A stretch of DNA of 64,000 bases, from positions 3,748,601 to 3,812,600 of the forward strand of contig CM049319.1 in the NCBI GenBank assembly GCA_026874595.1, written 5' to 3'. Positions within the stretch are counted from its first letter, which is position 1; every line of letters begins with the position of its first letter. This stretch comes from Sipunculus nudus (taxonomy: Eukaryota; Annelida; Sipuncula; Golfingiida; Sipunculidae). This document shows, piece by piece, positions 1-11,890 of the stretch. The position numbers and the translations under genes were made by a program. Under the pieces are notes generated by a model, which had not been told where the DNA came from, made no database searches, and was given only the letters and a program-made list of their open reading frames with translations.

Positions 1-89
1 GAATGTGAGGGGATCTGTTATTTACACAGCGGATATGAACCATTATAATAATATTAATTAAGGATCAACATCAATGGTGTAATCCTCAG

Positions 90-221
90 ACCCTGACTGT
101 GAGATCCGGTCCCTTGACATCCATGTCAGCGCTGCAGCGACTGCGCTGAAGACATTTTTTGCCGAGCTTCCTGAGCCGCTGATTCCCAACCACCTCTATG
201 AACAGTTGATAGAAGCTTTAG
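90..221 (+). CDS. ARHGAP35: p190-type RhoGAP, internal exon of the GAP domain
   Basis: This exon encodes 44 codons of a RhoGAP domain, the module that speeds GTP hydrolysis by Rho-family GTPases at the cell cortex. An acceptor (tcctcag) precedes position 90 and a donor (G|gtgagg) follows 221; it is entered and left in phase 1. The translation reads LDIHVSAAATALKTFF then AELPEPLIPNHLYEQ, the family pattern of a helix followed by an LP-P-LIP core. Joined to the exons at 5751 and 6830 it gives a continuous domain. The later WPTLFRPD motif is typical of p190RhoGAP (ARHGAP35/ARHGAP5), where most other RhoGAPs have FGPTL. The catalytic arginine finger and the N-terminal GTPase and FF regions would lie before the window. 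The symbol is a family-level assignment; ARHGAP5 is equally possible. Confidence 0.8.
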
Positions 222-407
222 GTGAGGCTGTCAGTCATGTGACTCAGGTCACATGATGCAAGTCATGTGATGCTGTGCACCGTTGATTGAGGTCGTGATT
301 TAGATGCTTTAGATCTGCCTGTGTTCACTGTGCATTTTGTAAGCTCAGCATGCTTGTGTTAGGCATCATAGCTTATTTTGGTTTATGTATAAGTACTGTA
401 ATCACCT

Positions 408-620
408 ATGTATAAGTTATTAGCTCAGCTGACTATAAGTCATCTGAGCTATAGTCTTGGTCCATTGTCCGTCGTCCGTCAGTCTGTCCGTCCGTCCGTA
501 GATGTGGCACATTTTGAAACCGTAAGACCTAGGAATCCGAAATTCAGCATAATGTTAGATGTCCCCAAGATCTCCTACCAAGCTGAAAACTGGGTCTTTG
601 TGATTTCGTTCCTTTGAGAA
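408..620 (+). mobile_element. interspersed repeat with terminal hairpin and TCCG microsatellite
   Basis: An imperfect 12-bp hairpin (arms GCTCAGCTGACT and AGTCATCTGAGC) is followed by TCCG-type repeats at about 466-500 and a conserved non-coding body. The same unit is recognisable on the minus strand at about 33930-34100 and 36380-36610, so it is a multi-copy element. It has no coding capacity. A hairpin beside a short tetranucleotide tract resembles non-autonomous Helentron-type elements of bivalves; that assignment is inference. Confidence 0.5.
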
Positions 621-3116
621 ATTAAGGAAAAACCTCAATTTTTTATTTAAATCCTATTTTCACACTTCAGGACTGCCTAATTTCAAAACCACTCATCTGT
701 TTTTCCTCATATTAACCATAAATATTCTTCTATATAGTTCCTATGTACATGCCAGAAATTAAGTCTGTTAAGTATAAATTCTTTAAGTTATGGGCCCAAA
801 CATAATGGACTTTGTAAAAAATCAGGAAAAATATTTACTCACTTAACATGAAAAATTTTGAAATTAGAGTCTATTTTCCCAAGCATATAACTTTGTTTAA
901 TTAAGATTCAATTGTTTACCTAAAATTAGATCTGAATTTTGTAAATTTTTTAAGTAATTAGCATAAAAATAAAATCAGTACCTTAAATTTTGCCCAACTT
1001 TGACCATGGCACGTTTTTTTCCTGTAAGTACCATTGATTTAATTTTCACAGCATGTAAACATAAATATTTAATTTGTTTAAATCTGAAATTTGGAAGTAA
1101 AAGCTTGAAAATTAAGCTAGTTATTGATTTTTTTCTTGAGGCTCTATTGTAGTCATTTGCTTTGATTACAGATTACAGATGCAGGGTCCCACTCCAGGTC
1201 ACTGGAAGTCAGCTATGCCAGGGTTTCTGATTTGTTACAGTCACTGGGGGAGATCCCCTGCTGTGACAGGTGTACAGTTATTCTGATATCACCACCCCAA
1301 TCCCCCCCCCCCCCCCCCCCGCAAACCCAACAAGTGTTATGCAGTATTGTTATTGTTTTCACTGTATCTCCTTAATTGTAATGCTGTTTCCACTCTGATA
1401 TGCAAAAACTTTCCTTAAAAAAGTAATTCAAGGTGTAATCCAGAAGATGCAATGTTGTGTAATGTAGCATTTTTAAAGAAATCATTTTTCTTTTAAATGA
1501 TTTTACCAATCATAATGGAACCCATCAGTATGCTTAAATTATGATTAAATATGAAGCACAATATGGATAAATAAAGACACAATTCAAAATTGTGAAATCT
1601 AAATCAAGTATTTTTTTTTAGACATTTATTGTTTTGCAGATTTAAAAGATATATTTTTGTGGTAAAAAATAAATAAACATTTGTATGCATGATGTGGTGT
1701 TATCTGACAAGATTGAGATTTATGATGATGCAATTGAGAATTATGAATCAACTTTTATATTCAGATATATATGTTATATTGAAAATGTATAGAAATATAA
1801 ACTTAAATTTAAAAAAAAATTGATGTGATAAAAAAATGAGGATTTGTTACAAACATTTGTTCATTATTTTCCTGCATCAGCAGAATTTGAGATCAGGCTT
1901 TGTTTGCCATGATTTATGTTGTTAATTAGTTATATTTCAACTGTATACATTTCATAAAAAAAACATATTTAATAATTTATATTATACAAAAAAAAGATTT
2001 GATTGAACAAATGTGTAAACTACTGAAATGTCAACAGTTAATCGAAAAGCCAACTAATGATCATGGTAATTGTACAGATCATTTGTTCACAAACTGCTCA
2101 CATGCTTCAGTTTCAACATTAGGAAACACATGGTCAGGTCACAAAATATTATTTGCAACAATTTCTTGCTCATCAATACAAACCAATCATATAAACCAAC
2201 CATGGCCTTTATTACCTCTTCCTCTTACACTTTATCTCCATTTGATATTATTTTAGATTTTTACCTTCAAGGTTAACGTCAGCTGAGCACAGTGACCCAT
2301 AGATTCATTGTTTTAAGCCTACCCCTTTATAATTCTGTCTGGTGTGCATGCTTTTCTAGTGCATAAACATATCTTTTGCATAAGAAGAGATCATATTTCT
2401 TATATGCTTTTATAAGTTCCACTTCAATACTTCCTTTTGATGGTGTGATGACATTGTGTTATGTAAAGTTATGTTGCATGCATCTGATGACAGCTGGATG
2501 TGTTTTGCCAGGATCAAATATCTGAATGTAGTATATATTATTTTACACCTAAGCATTTTTTGTTGTTTATGTCATGATATAAAGTTGTGTCTTGTTGTGA
2601 TACTGCATGCTTCTTATGACAGCATGGGTGAGAGCATTGGTTGTGTGCATGTGACAGCATGCATCAGGGATACACACATTTTGCGTTTGAGATGTGTCAG
2701 TTTTGAATACTTCCTGGAATTATTGATTACTGTAATACCTCAGCTGCTTGTCAGCGCCACCTGGTATGCATTTGCTCAATTAAACTTGAATGAAGTATTT
2801 TTGCTGGAGTATTCAGTAGCAAGGCTTGGCTTATAATTAAGTAGATGAATTACACAGGTATTTTAATGTGTTATATAATGCCAATATCAATTTGATCCAA
2901 GCTCCTGTTTGTTATAACCAGAAATATTTTTAATAATGATAGTTCCAAAATTTTACACTAGATGGAGCAGATAAGTAATTGTGGTATCACAGTAACAGAT
3001 AATTACACAGATGTCAAATTACCCCTGATCATGTTTAAGCCTTTGTCTGTACTGTATTGTTTAGTTGGCCGAGTCGTGATGTGCTTGTGGTATTAGTGGT
3101 TTCTTCCTGTGTTTAG

Positions 3117-3278
3117 CTAGTGTTATTATGGTACCAATAGGCTTTGGCATTTCCCGCAAAAGAAGGAAATCCTTGAAAGACATCATATCACCGTCATCAG
3201 AAAAGAACCATTCGTCACAAAACTCGTCAGGACGGTCTGGCATGAGGCCAAGATCCAGAAGTTTCTCATCAATGGAAG
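3117..3278 (+). CDS. candidate in-frame cassette exon inside the RhoGAP domain
   Basis: A 162-nt open segment lies between a good acceptor (tcttcctgtgtttag) and a plausible donor (GAAG|gtaccg). It starts and ends in phase 1, exactly matching the exons on either side (90-221 and 5751-5856), so it could be included or skipped without changing frame. It would add 54 residues after LYEQLIEAL: a very basic, serine-rich stretch with ISRKRRKSLK and RPRSRSFSS, which look like basophilic kinase or 14-3-3 type sites. Composition is protein-like rather than intron-like. No family match is recognised and use as an exon is inferred. Confidence 0.45.
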
Positions 3279-5750
3279 GTACCGAAACACGACTGACAAT
3301 GCATTACTACTGGTTTCTCAGTTGATTCTATCAAGCAAACTGGCTGTATAAAGCTTAACCTAATAAAGCTGTGTTTCCATGGTAACAACTAAGTTTTAAG
3401 GCAAACTATCCCATGCTCTGCTTACTGCTAGTTGGCTGTGTACTATTTTCCCGTTGGATGTGAAGCTTGAGGATTCCATCTAGCAGACCAATTATAACAT
3501 CACCTTTTTCCTACCGAAGCTTCTTTTCTCATGTAATTTCAAAAATGATTGGAATCAGAATTATATATCACCCAGCAGTATATATAGAAACATGTGTGTG
3601 TGATTCTAAAAAGCATTTTAAAAAGACTGCAGCCACAGGTGGTCATATAAATGGAAACACAGCTTGAAGCTTTTCTAATCATTCTTTCATCTGTATCCAG
3701 GTTGCATACACTATGACCATCCCTGCCACGCTTCAGAACCCAGCTCTCCCCAACATTTTATCAAAACAAATTACGTTTTAGATATATTACACACAGATGG
3801 ACAGACCTACAGACTGACAGGAGATGAAATTGATGGAAATATAATTATATTGATGAAGATAATTATTTTATTGAATCTAGGATTGAGGCTATTGATGTTG
3901 TTTAATGAATATTTTTGTTGATTTTGTGACTGATCTTATGCCTCAAAAGGCATAATCAGGTCCGTTACGTCTCCAAAAATACCTGAGTTTGACTTTCCAT
4001 TGACATGGCACCTGTATACACCAATACTGGATCTCTCTCCATAGAACTGCAGACTGCACAAGAGCAAATTAAGTTCATCAGCTTTCCATGTCACTGCTTT
4101 CTACTAGTTGTAAATACCACAGCATTTAACCAAATAAATAGCCAGATGCAGGTAAAGGAATATTGAAACTCTCAAATAGCAAAGATGTTACTGTAATGAA
4201 CTAGACACTGGGTTCTTGCTTTGAAATTTTTCTTGTTTGTTGACCTTAAATCATGCTAGTAAGTTATAACATTATTTTCTACCAATCATCTAGGATCTCT
4301 ATCCATTCATCTGTTGGAATCAATAAGCTCATTTTCTTTAAGAAAATCAATGAAATTCCCACTACTACTCAGGGAATTAGACCACCAGATTCATAATGTT
4401 CTGACTTCCAGGCCTTAGAATAGCATTTAACATTGGGCAATTTTATTTTGGGGGAACATCTATATCTTGAATATTGGTGTTTCAGTTATCAATATAAGTT
4501 CTCACTGTATTGTCCGGTTTAGTTCATTATCTACAATAGTTTGTAAACGTTAATTTATTCCTTTACCCTCTCTACATGTATTCAGTATATTGATTGGCAG
4601 TTGTTATAACACTCACCCACAGATAACCAAGTGGTTGTTGAAGAATATGTTTGAAGTTATTTTTGTCTTTGTATTTTGTCAATAATTCCTTGAATTTAAG
4701 TTAATCAAATCTTGTTTATTATTAAACTTATTATAGAACATAGCACTATATACATAGTATTATGAACATGCCTGATGTTAGCAAATAACTTGCGTGACAC
4801 AGTTCCTCTTAGGTGTAGCTGCATGGGAGGAATATTGTTTGCCTGTACATTTGCATGTTGTACCTTGTAACTATGTGGTTTATGGGTGTACAGCCCATGT
4901 TGATTGTTTCTGATCTTAACTTCCAGCATCTTGCTTTTCTCTCATTCCCAAGCTGAATCAACATATTTTCAGGAAGTTCTGTTCTTAACTTTTTGAGATT
5001 TCCCTCATATTTGTTTTCCAGGTACCCACAAATAGATAATGACTCCAGTCTATGATAAACTTCTAGATATGTCGCACAGTTTGAGATACCACTGTACATC
5101 TAAATTGTCTAGCAAAATTCCACACAGTTTAGGGGCCTGTTGCTTCATGAAATGTATTAGCCCTGTATGGGGAGTTGATTCTCTGCCATTCTGTTCACTT
5201 CAATATATTTTAGGCATCATTTGGTGTTATTTATTTTGACCTTTATCTATTTAGTGTGTACTAATGGTACCTGATACTGTTTTTCATTAGTGTTGATAAT
5301 TACTATGAATAAGTGTCATAATGGGTATTTGGAGGAAATCTTGTCAGTCTTACTGGGACTCCGGTTAAATTGTCAAAGGACAACCTATAGGGTTATATTT
5401 ATATATTATATTAACCTTTAACTGTTACTCTGTGTGGAGTATGGTTGTGCTTTATGTGGTTGCCAAGGTATAACAAGAGCCCTCGTATCCACAGTTCCAT
5501 AATGTATTCTTGCTAGTGAGAATATTTTTTTGTAGTCTCCCTATATTTCAAACTTTGTGGCAGCCATATACTTTAAGCTGTCAGAAGCAGAAGGTCATTA
5601 CAGTGATCTTGTATTTTATGGAATAAGTCACCAGATTGTATCAGTCAGTTATCCGTTTCTGATGTATTGTATGTAGAAAGGCCTTTACTTTATATTTGAT
5701 TGTAAAGTGTATCCATTCACAATTATAGATTCTTGTTTTTGCTGTTTTAG

Positions 5751-5856
5751 GTGTGCAAGAAAAAAGTAACAGGTTGTTACTTTTAAGAGGAATTCTGCGC
5801 AAGCTTCCATCAGTCAACTATGAAGTTTTAAAATACCTCATCACTCATTTACATAA
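5751..5856 (+). CDS. ARHGAP35: p190-type RhoGAP, internal exon of the GAP domain
   Basis: The acceptor gctgttttag precedes 5751 and the donor gtaagt follows 5856. The exon enters in phase 1 (the split glycine codon is shared with position 221) and leaves in phase 2. It encodes VQEKSNRLLLLRGILRKLP and SVNYEVLKYLITHLH, matching the RhoGAP stretch in which a leucine-rich helix is followed by N-Y-x-x-L-x-Y-L-x-x-H-L. It fits without gap between the exons at 90-221 and 6830, so the 5.5-kb intron before it must normally be removed whole, or with the 54-codon cassette at 3117-3278 kept. Confidence 0.82.
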
Positions 5857-6829
5857 GTAAGTAGCACTAAAAGTTTGTGTGTGTATGGAGGGAAGGGAGC
5901 AGATGTTCAGAAAAAATGATGGAGATTTAATTTCAAGGAAATAAATATTTAAAAGCATAATATTAAAAAATAATATTGAAAACTAAAAAAATATTTCACA
6001 GATCTGATCAAACTTTACATGTGTATCGATAAGGGTTAGAGAACAAAGCCTATTAAAAAATGGGGTCATGACCTTTACTAGGAGAGTGACCTTGACCTTG
6101 AATAGGTCCATTTTTGCTGAAAATCACACAAATTCTTAAATATCCAATAAAGTTTGCATGTATTGGTCCAAAAATCAAGGTGACTGAAGATCTCGGATGG
6201 CCTTGTCATGCACCAGAATCTGGTCACCCCATCTATTACCCTTTTCTTATTATCGCACATTTTAATATCCCCATCATTGCCACTTGACAGTGCTGTGAGC
6301 ATTATAAGTCAAAAACTAATGGTCAGATTTCTTTCATATTATGCACATGCACAGAGATTGGTTATGGGATGAGGTCTATTTAAATTAAAGGTGAAGGTCA
6401 CGGGAGCCTTCTATCCAAAAGTTTGTTTCCGGATAATATTTTTATCCGCCAAAACAAAGTTTGCTGCAGATATTCATGCTAATATCTCCAGACTGGTTTG
6501 ACTTATCTTCCAAACCCCATAATTTCTGAAGTACTGCATCTGTTTCCTTCAAATCATTCACAACAGTCTCCACCAAGATGTCGACAAGTTCAAACATTTA
6601 TGACCGTGGCCCTAGTGGCCTTGTCAAGTTGCAGAATATATGCTTCAGAAGAAGAGTGCCTATTTTAGAAGGGGGTATGCTTTATTTGTCTAGGGATACT
6701 ACAGCATATCCAATGTAAGAAATGTCTAGATAATTGTTGTATCTGTTCCAATTTAGGGCCATTCATCAGGCACACATACATTCACACATACACACACAGA
6801 GTACTTAATCTGTTATATTTTGGTTTCAG

Positions 6830-7019
6830 TGTGAAGCAACACAGCCATGTGACCAAGATGGACAGTGGAAACTTAGGAAAAGTTTGGTGGCCAACACTGT
6901 TTAGACCAGATATTCCTTCAATCGACAAAGTCAGCGTCATAGGGCGCTACCTGGAGGATGTAGTCCAACTCATGATTGACCAATGTGGCTTTCTTTTCGA
7001 TGACGAAAATGAAGTATGA
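6830..7019 (+). CDS. ARHGAP35: p190-type RhoGAP, last recognised exon of the GAP domain
   Basis: The acceptor tggtttcag precedes 6830; the first base completes a split AAT codon. The translation includes HVTKMDSGNLGKVWWPTLF, then RPD, and ends MIDQCGFLFDDENEV followed by TGA at 7017-7019. The asparagine-leucine pair and WPTLxRPD correspond to the conserved GAP core that supports the GTPase switch region, and the W-P form marks the p190 subfamily. Vertebrate p190 proteins continue for some tens of residues after the domain. Here either the protein stops directly, or the bases GTATGA at 7014 act as a donor (phase 0) to a C-terminal exon I cannot identify. No following exon is evident. Confidence 0.78.
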
Positions 7020-8571
7020 ACATATTGACATAGGATAAATTTAGTCAAGACTCGCACTTTTGGCCCAAGAGTGTTTTGTGCCAAAATTTATGAAAGAGGA
7101 AGACGCTGGTACACTTAGTCTTTTGGTGTGGACCAAAGCTTCGACATAAAGTCATAAGTCAAGAAGCGCTAGAATCCAGTGGAATAATGGGGCATTTGTC
7201 ATGTTGTCTTGATGAATGACAGGTTTGTGTATATCTGCCAGCTGAAATGAGTCCAGCTGACCAACCACAGGTGTGCTCCATTATAACAAGCACAAGTCTC
7301 CAAAGTTGTGAACTGTAATATATGTATAATGAACCTATATCAAGGGCTGGCTGGATATATTGATATTTTGATCCATGCACATAAACCAGAAGGATTATGG
7401 ATGGCTCTGACAGGTATCAATACCATTGAATTCTGCATCTTCACAACTACAACAACAGAAAGAAATGTTTTGACAAATTTTATTTATTTTGTTTATCAGG
7501 GAAACTCTGTAACCTATTATGGTATTTTTAGCCATTTAAATGCAGTTGCCACATCTGTCATAACTTCATGATTGATCATGTGATCAAACTGGCTGAAACG
7601 GCAAAATATTACACTCATTAGGAAATTAATGCGTCTGATTATATTGCTGTCCAACATGATCATTTAGTTAAATTTTACAGATTTCATCGTGAAATATCAA
7701 TATTGTATTGATGATGAGACACTGAACCCAGGATAAAGATGGATGAATGTTTGTCCTGGCAGCCAGCCCTACAGATATCCATGTAGTGTTGGACAATATG
7801 GTCTCCACAGAACTAAGGGTATAGATGTGTGCTGGAGTCCAGTCTGTGTAGTCATTGCTGTATCAGTGTGGACTAAGTTTGTTCTGTTGCTTTTGTCACA
7901 AGTAACGCTCGTGTTGTTCGACAGCGGTACACCCCAGTGTTACTTTGTGATAACATGTCAGGAAGTCTTGCTGTGACAGGACGCTGGGTAGGAAATGAGA
8001 CATTACAGCACACACACTACAGACATAGATCTGGATAGAACAAATTGTTCCATATCTTTTAAAGTTCGTTAGTGAAAATATTTTGTATGAATGGGATTAT
8101 ACAAACACACATGAACAAAATTATTAGGATATATTTCGCTGGATACCAAAGCAGCTGTTGAAAGAAGTTCAATTAATAATAATGAATAATAATTATGAAA
8201 AATTATTAATATATCAGTGTAAATATATAGTAATATCAGAGTGCTTTAGTAGATTCAACAGGTGAAGTACTATAATATTAGTGCAGGAATCATGGTGTCC
8301 ATTATAGAGAAGAGACTCACTAACAAATGTGTTAAATACATGTAACCAATCATTCTGTGATAAACCTCCAAGTCAGTTCATTATTATATTATTATTATCA
8401 TCACTCATTTTATTATTATCAGTATCACATTATGTTCATTTAATTTTCACATTTATTCTGACCACCGTAGCTCCGCCACATGCAGGGTCAGCACGGGCTC
8501 TCTTAGCAGAGTCTCATCATTAGGATTTGACATTTGTAATATCTTATTTTGGATGGTGCTGCTGAAACAAA

Positions 8572-8741
8572 AGGTCAAAGGTTACAGTTATCTTTGTCCA
8601 TAGGTCAAAGGTTACTGTCACCATTGTCTGCAGTCTCATGTTTACAGTACCTTGATATATGGGTTAAAGGTTAAAGGTTACAAGTACCTAATTAGTGTAG
8701 GTCAAAGGTTACAAGAACTTATGTTTATGGCTCAAAGGTTA
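8572..8741 (+). repeat. cluster of AGGTCAAAGGTTA 13-mers
   Basis: Five copies of AGGTCAAAGGTTA or near variants occur at 8572, 8602, 8662 (an extended GGTTAAAGGTTAAAGGTTA), 8699 and about 8729. Each is a direct repeat of nuclear-receptor half-sites separated by one base (DR1 form), each followed by divergent sequence of 15-45 bp. It may be a degraded short minisatellite or a cluster of receptor-binding sites. The sequence does not decide between them. Confidence 0.55.
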
Positions 8742-11019
8742 CATACACCTTGGTTCATATTGTGCATGTTTTGTTTCTGTTACTTATTATTGTGTTGACT
8801 TGTTTTATATGGCCAGCAGTACCTAATCCTAATGTATTATAAAGCAGAATTATTTGACCAAACTTTTTTTTTATTCTTGCTGTATTAACAATACTGTTTG
8901 AAATCTGACTAAGGCTTCACATACTTTTGATACAACTGAACATTAATTAAATGAACCATAGGAAAACTTCTAGTTTTGTCTATTTCATGTAGTTTGTTCC
9001 TGAGGACTTCATCAGGGGGCATTTTGCTGATTTATTTAAATAGGACCAAAACTGAGGTGTATAGGAAATTTTTGTCATTCTTATTGTTTGTCTTCTCTTT
9101 CTTTTTTATGTAACCCCTGTTTAAATATTTATTTTGTTCACTAAAGTAACAGTGTTACTAGATCAGTGCCATAAGTCTGTTTATAGCTACAGTTTTGTCT
9201 GATAAGAATGGTGTGGCATTACTGTAACACAGGTTGGATGTCTCTCCTTATGTTTCAGTAAAACGTGTTCAGTCATTTATTTTATGTTCAGAAGAAACTT
9301 TTGTTGTCAAACATTCATCAGGTCAGATTCCTCCTCCCCCTCCCCCCCCCCCCCCAAACAGAGGACATTATTCACTTTAGTGACAGATTTTTCCTCCAGT
9401 AATAGTAATTCACACTCTTACCAGTGGAAAGAAAATATGTCACTTTGTATTAACCATGGAACAGTAAATATCAGAAATGTTAGCAGAAATTATATGAAAC
9501 ATTGAAAGGACCAATCATATGGCATAATACATCAGATGTTTTATTTAGAATTCTGAAATATATAGATGATAACTGTATATCATAATTAGACATGCCAACC
9601 ATATCCGTCTGTACTAAGAAGAGGACCTTTTATACTGATGTGTTCTTAAATTGAACATTTGTACTGTTAAATAGGAAGGTTTCATGGCATCTAACCAGAA
9701 TAAGTTCCTCAGGCTCAGCTTTTTGCAGGTACGCTATTGTAATTTTCTGAGGTTCAGCTACTTTTATAGATATCTTTTTCAGTAATATTTGTCAAATCAA
9801 ATTGTCTAATTGTAATTAAATGTTAATTTTCTGTTAACATATTCATCTCTTTAAAAATAAATTAAAATTTAAATAATTCATAGCCCCAAGAAAACCATTG
9901 ATTTAAGCAATGTTGCAAAGATACCATCAGATTTTCTGTACATTATATGAATAATCTGAGAAATAATTACAAATCAAGTTTTTTGTTGAAAATATATGAA
10001 AACTGAAAGAATGTTAAAATTGTCTGATTTTCTATAAATTGTAATTTTGCGAAAATCACACAAGTTCTTTACTGTATTATATTACTTATGAAATTTACAT
10101 TGACATTTGAATTTCCAGTGTCTTGTTATAAAATATTTGAGTAAACACCAACCATCCAATCACAATCAGGAACCATCAACTCTGTCCAATCATACACTTG
10201 TACCAGATTTGTAATTCTGAATTAACAAACTTTATTTTCTTAATGTTTCATACCAGGATTTTTCTACTGTTATCACTCTACGTTAGGAATGTCCATAAGG
10301 GCTGCATACATTTTGCATACAGGCTGTTGTTTCTTTGTTGCTATGTTATTATATTGTGTGTTTAATGCAGAAATGGACAGGCAGGGCATATCTCCAACAA
10401 CTACATCATACCTCTCAGCTTGTATTGTACATGACTTTTCTGCAGATGTTTTTCCTCAGTACCTTTTTCATGATACTCTTGTTTTAGGAAATTTGCTACA
10501 ACTTTTTGCAACAACCAGAATAGCACTCAATGAGCACTTACATTGGCCATGGCAAATCAGTCACACTCGATCCTCCCCTTTATCGGGACCCACCCTGTAA
10601 TTTTATGAGGTCTTCCCAGACAGAGTGATGTCATTTGCAAAAACTGAGGGTTAAGACCCTTCATCATCCAATGAGCTAGTTTGATACTACCAAGATTAGT
10701 ATCTTGAAATGCCCACAGAGGGCAGTGCAGGGAACAGAGCCATAGGAATATTCAGAAAGTGTTGAAATTGTATATTTCTCATCACAATTTATGTACAATA
10801 GATATATGTATGCACCTCAGTACATACACCATTCAAATGGATCCATTCACCCCATTAATTTGAACAAAGGTTCTGTAACCAAAGAACATCATTTTACTGT
10901 AACAAAGTGTAACTTTTTACTGTCCAGATTTGTATTTGTTTTACCTTAGTGTCTGAGCATACTCTAATGCCTTGTCTATACCACCCCATATATCTTAATA
11001 TAATACAGTTTCATTCTCC

Positions 11020-11890
11020 CATTCAGGATGCTCAGATAAACATGATAATACTTTTTAACTCTGTCTTTTCATGTGGGAAAATATAGGAAAATATACGTGC
11101 TGTTATGATGCTTCTCAACATGTTCAGTGAAAAAGGTTATACAGTTATTATACTGCTTCAGAATATGTTCAGATTAACAAGGTGATACTGTAACTCTTGT
11201 AATTTCACATGTCAGATAAACAAGGTGATACTGTAACTCATGTCTTTTCATATGTCAGCTAAACAAACTATCCCACCACTCCTCAGATGTTCCCCTTTAA
11301 GAAACTATACTGTAATTGTAATTTCTTATGCTGGACTCGAGTCTCTTTTTAACACTGATGCAGAAACAATTTTGCTTCATTTCAAAGAAGTTCAGCTTAA
11401 TGAATATATACTGTAACTCATTCATATTCTGGACAAAGTTTGATTAAACTCTGATGTATAAACCATTCTTCTGCTCTCAGACATGTCCATATTATTAAAC
11501 TGTACTGTAACAGTTGTCATTTTATAAGTTAGATATAGTCACGTCAGGTATACCAATTTGTAAACTATTACACCAACTGTCCAAGATATCTAGATTATTG
11601 AGACAATACTGTAACTCATGTTTCATATGCTGGGCAGTCTGGTATATACATTATTCTGTTGCTTTCCAGGATGTCCTGATTAATGAGATTTTACTGTTAT
11701 TCATTTTATGTATGAAAAATAATTCTTCTTCGCAACGTATCCGGAATAATGAACCTGTCCAAAACAATTTATGTGGTTCCTTTTATTGGACAAAGTCCAA
11801 CCATTTGTGCAGATGAATAAGTCATTCTGCTCTGCCCCAAGGTGTCCTGAATAAATGAGGCTATACTGTTGTCATTTCATATGTTTGATA
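11020..11890 (+). repeat. degenerate tandem array, about 10 units of ~90 bp
   Basis: A block resembling CAGGATGTCCTGATTAATGA, then TATACTGTAACTCATGTC and TTTCATATGCTGG, recurs near 11025, 11130, 11165, 11215, 11290, 11390, 11485, 11585, 11668 and 11842. Copies are strongly diverged and spacing varies from about 45 to 170 bp. TACTGTAACT is the best kept core. This is an old decayed tandem array; no coding frame persists through it. Confidence 0.55.

Larger units (their letters stand above)
222..5750 (+). other. RhoGAP intron with mobile-element debris
   Basis: Intron between the first two RhoGAP exons in the window. Besides the cassette candidate and an exon-like segment at 1179-1269 it holds a Helentron-like repeat tail (about 408-620), a run of 19 C at 1302-1320 and AT-rich unique sequence. 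Open frames such as 2456-2836 have low-complexity composition and no recognisable domain. Confidence 0.6.

Noticed and set aside
2456-2836. 126-residue plus-strand frame in the RhoGAP intron
   Set aside because: Composition is that of AT-rich noncoding DNA; there is no domain and no splice-site context.
3061-3243. Minus-strand frame opposite the RhoGAP cassette
   Set aside because: The plus strand has matched phases and splice sites; the minus frame has neither.
10289-10600. 103-residue plus-strand frame
   Set aside because: No recognisable motif and no neighbouring exons; expected by chance in 64 kb.
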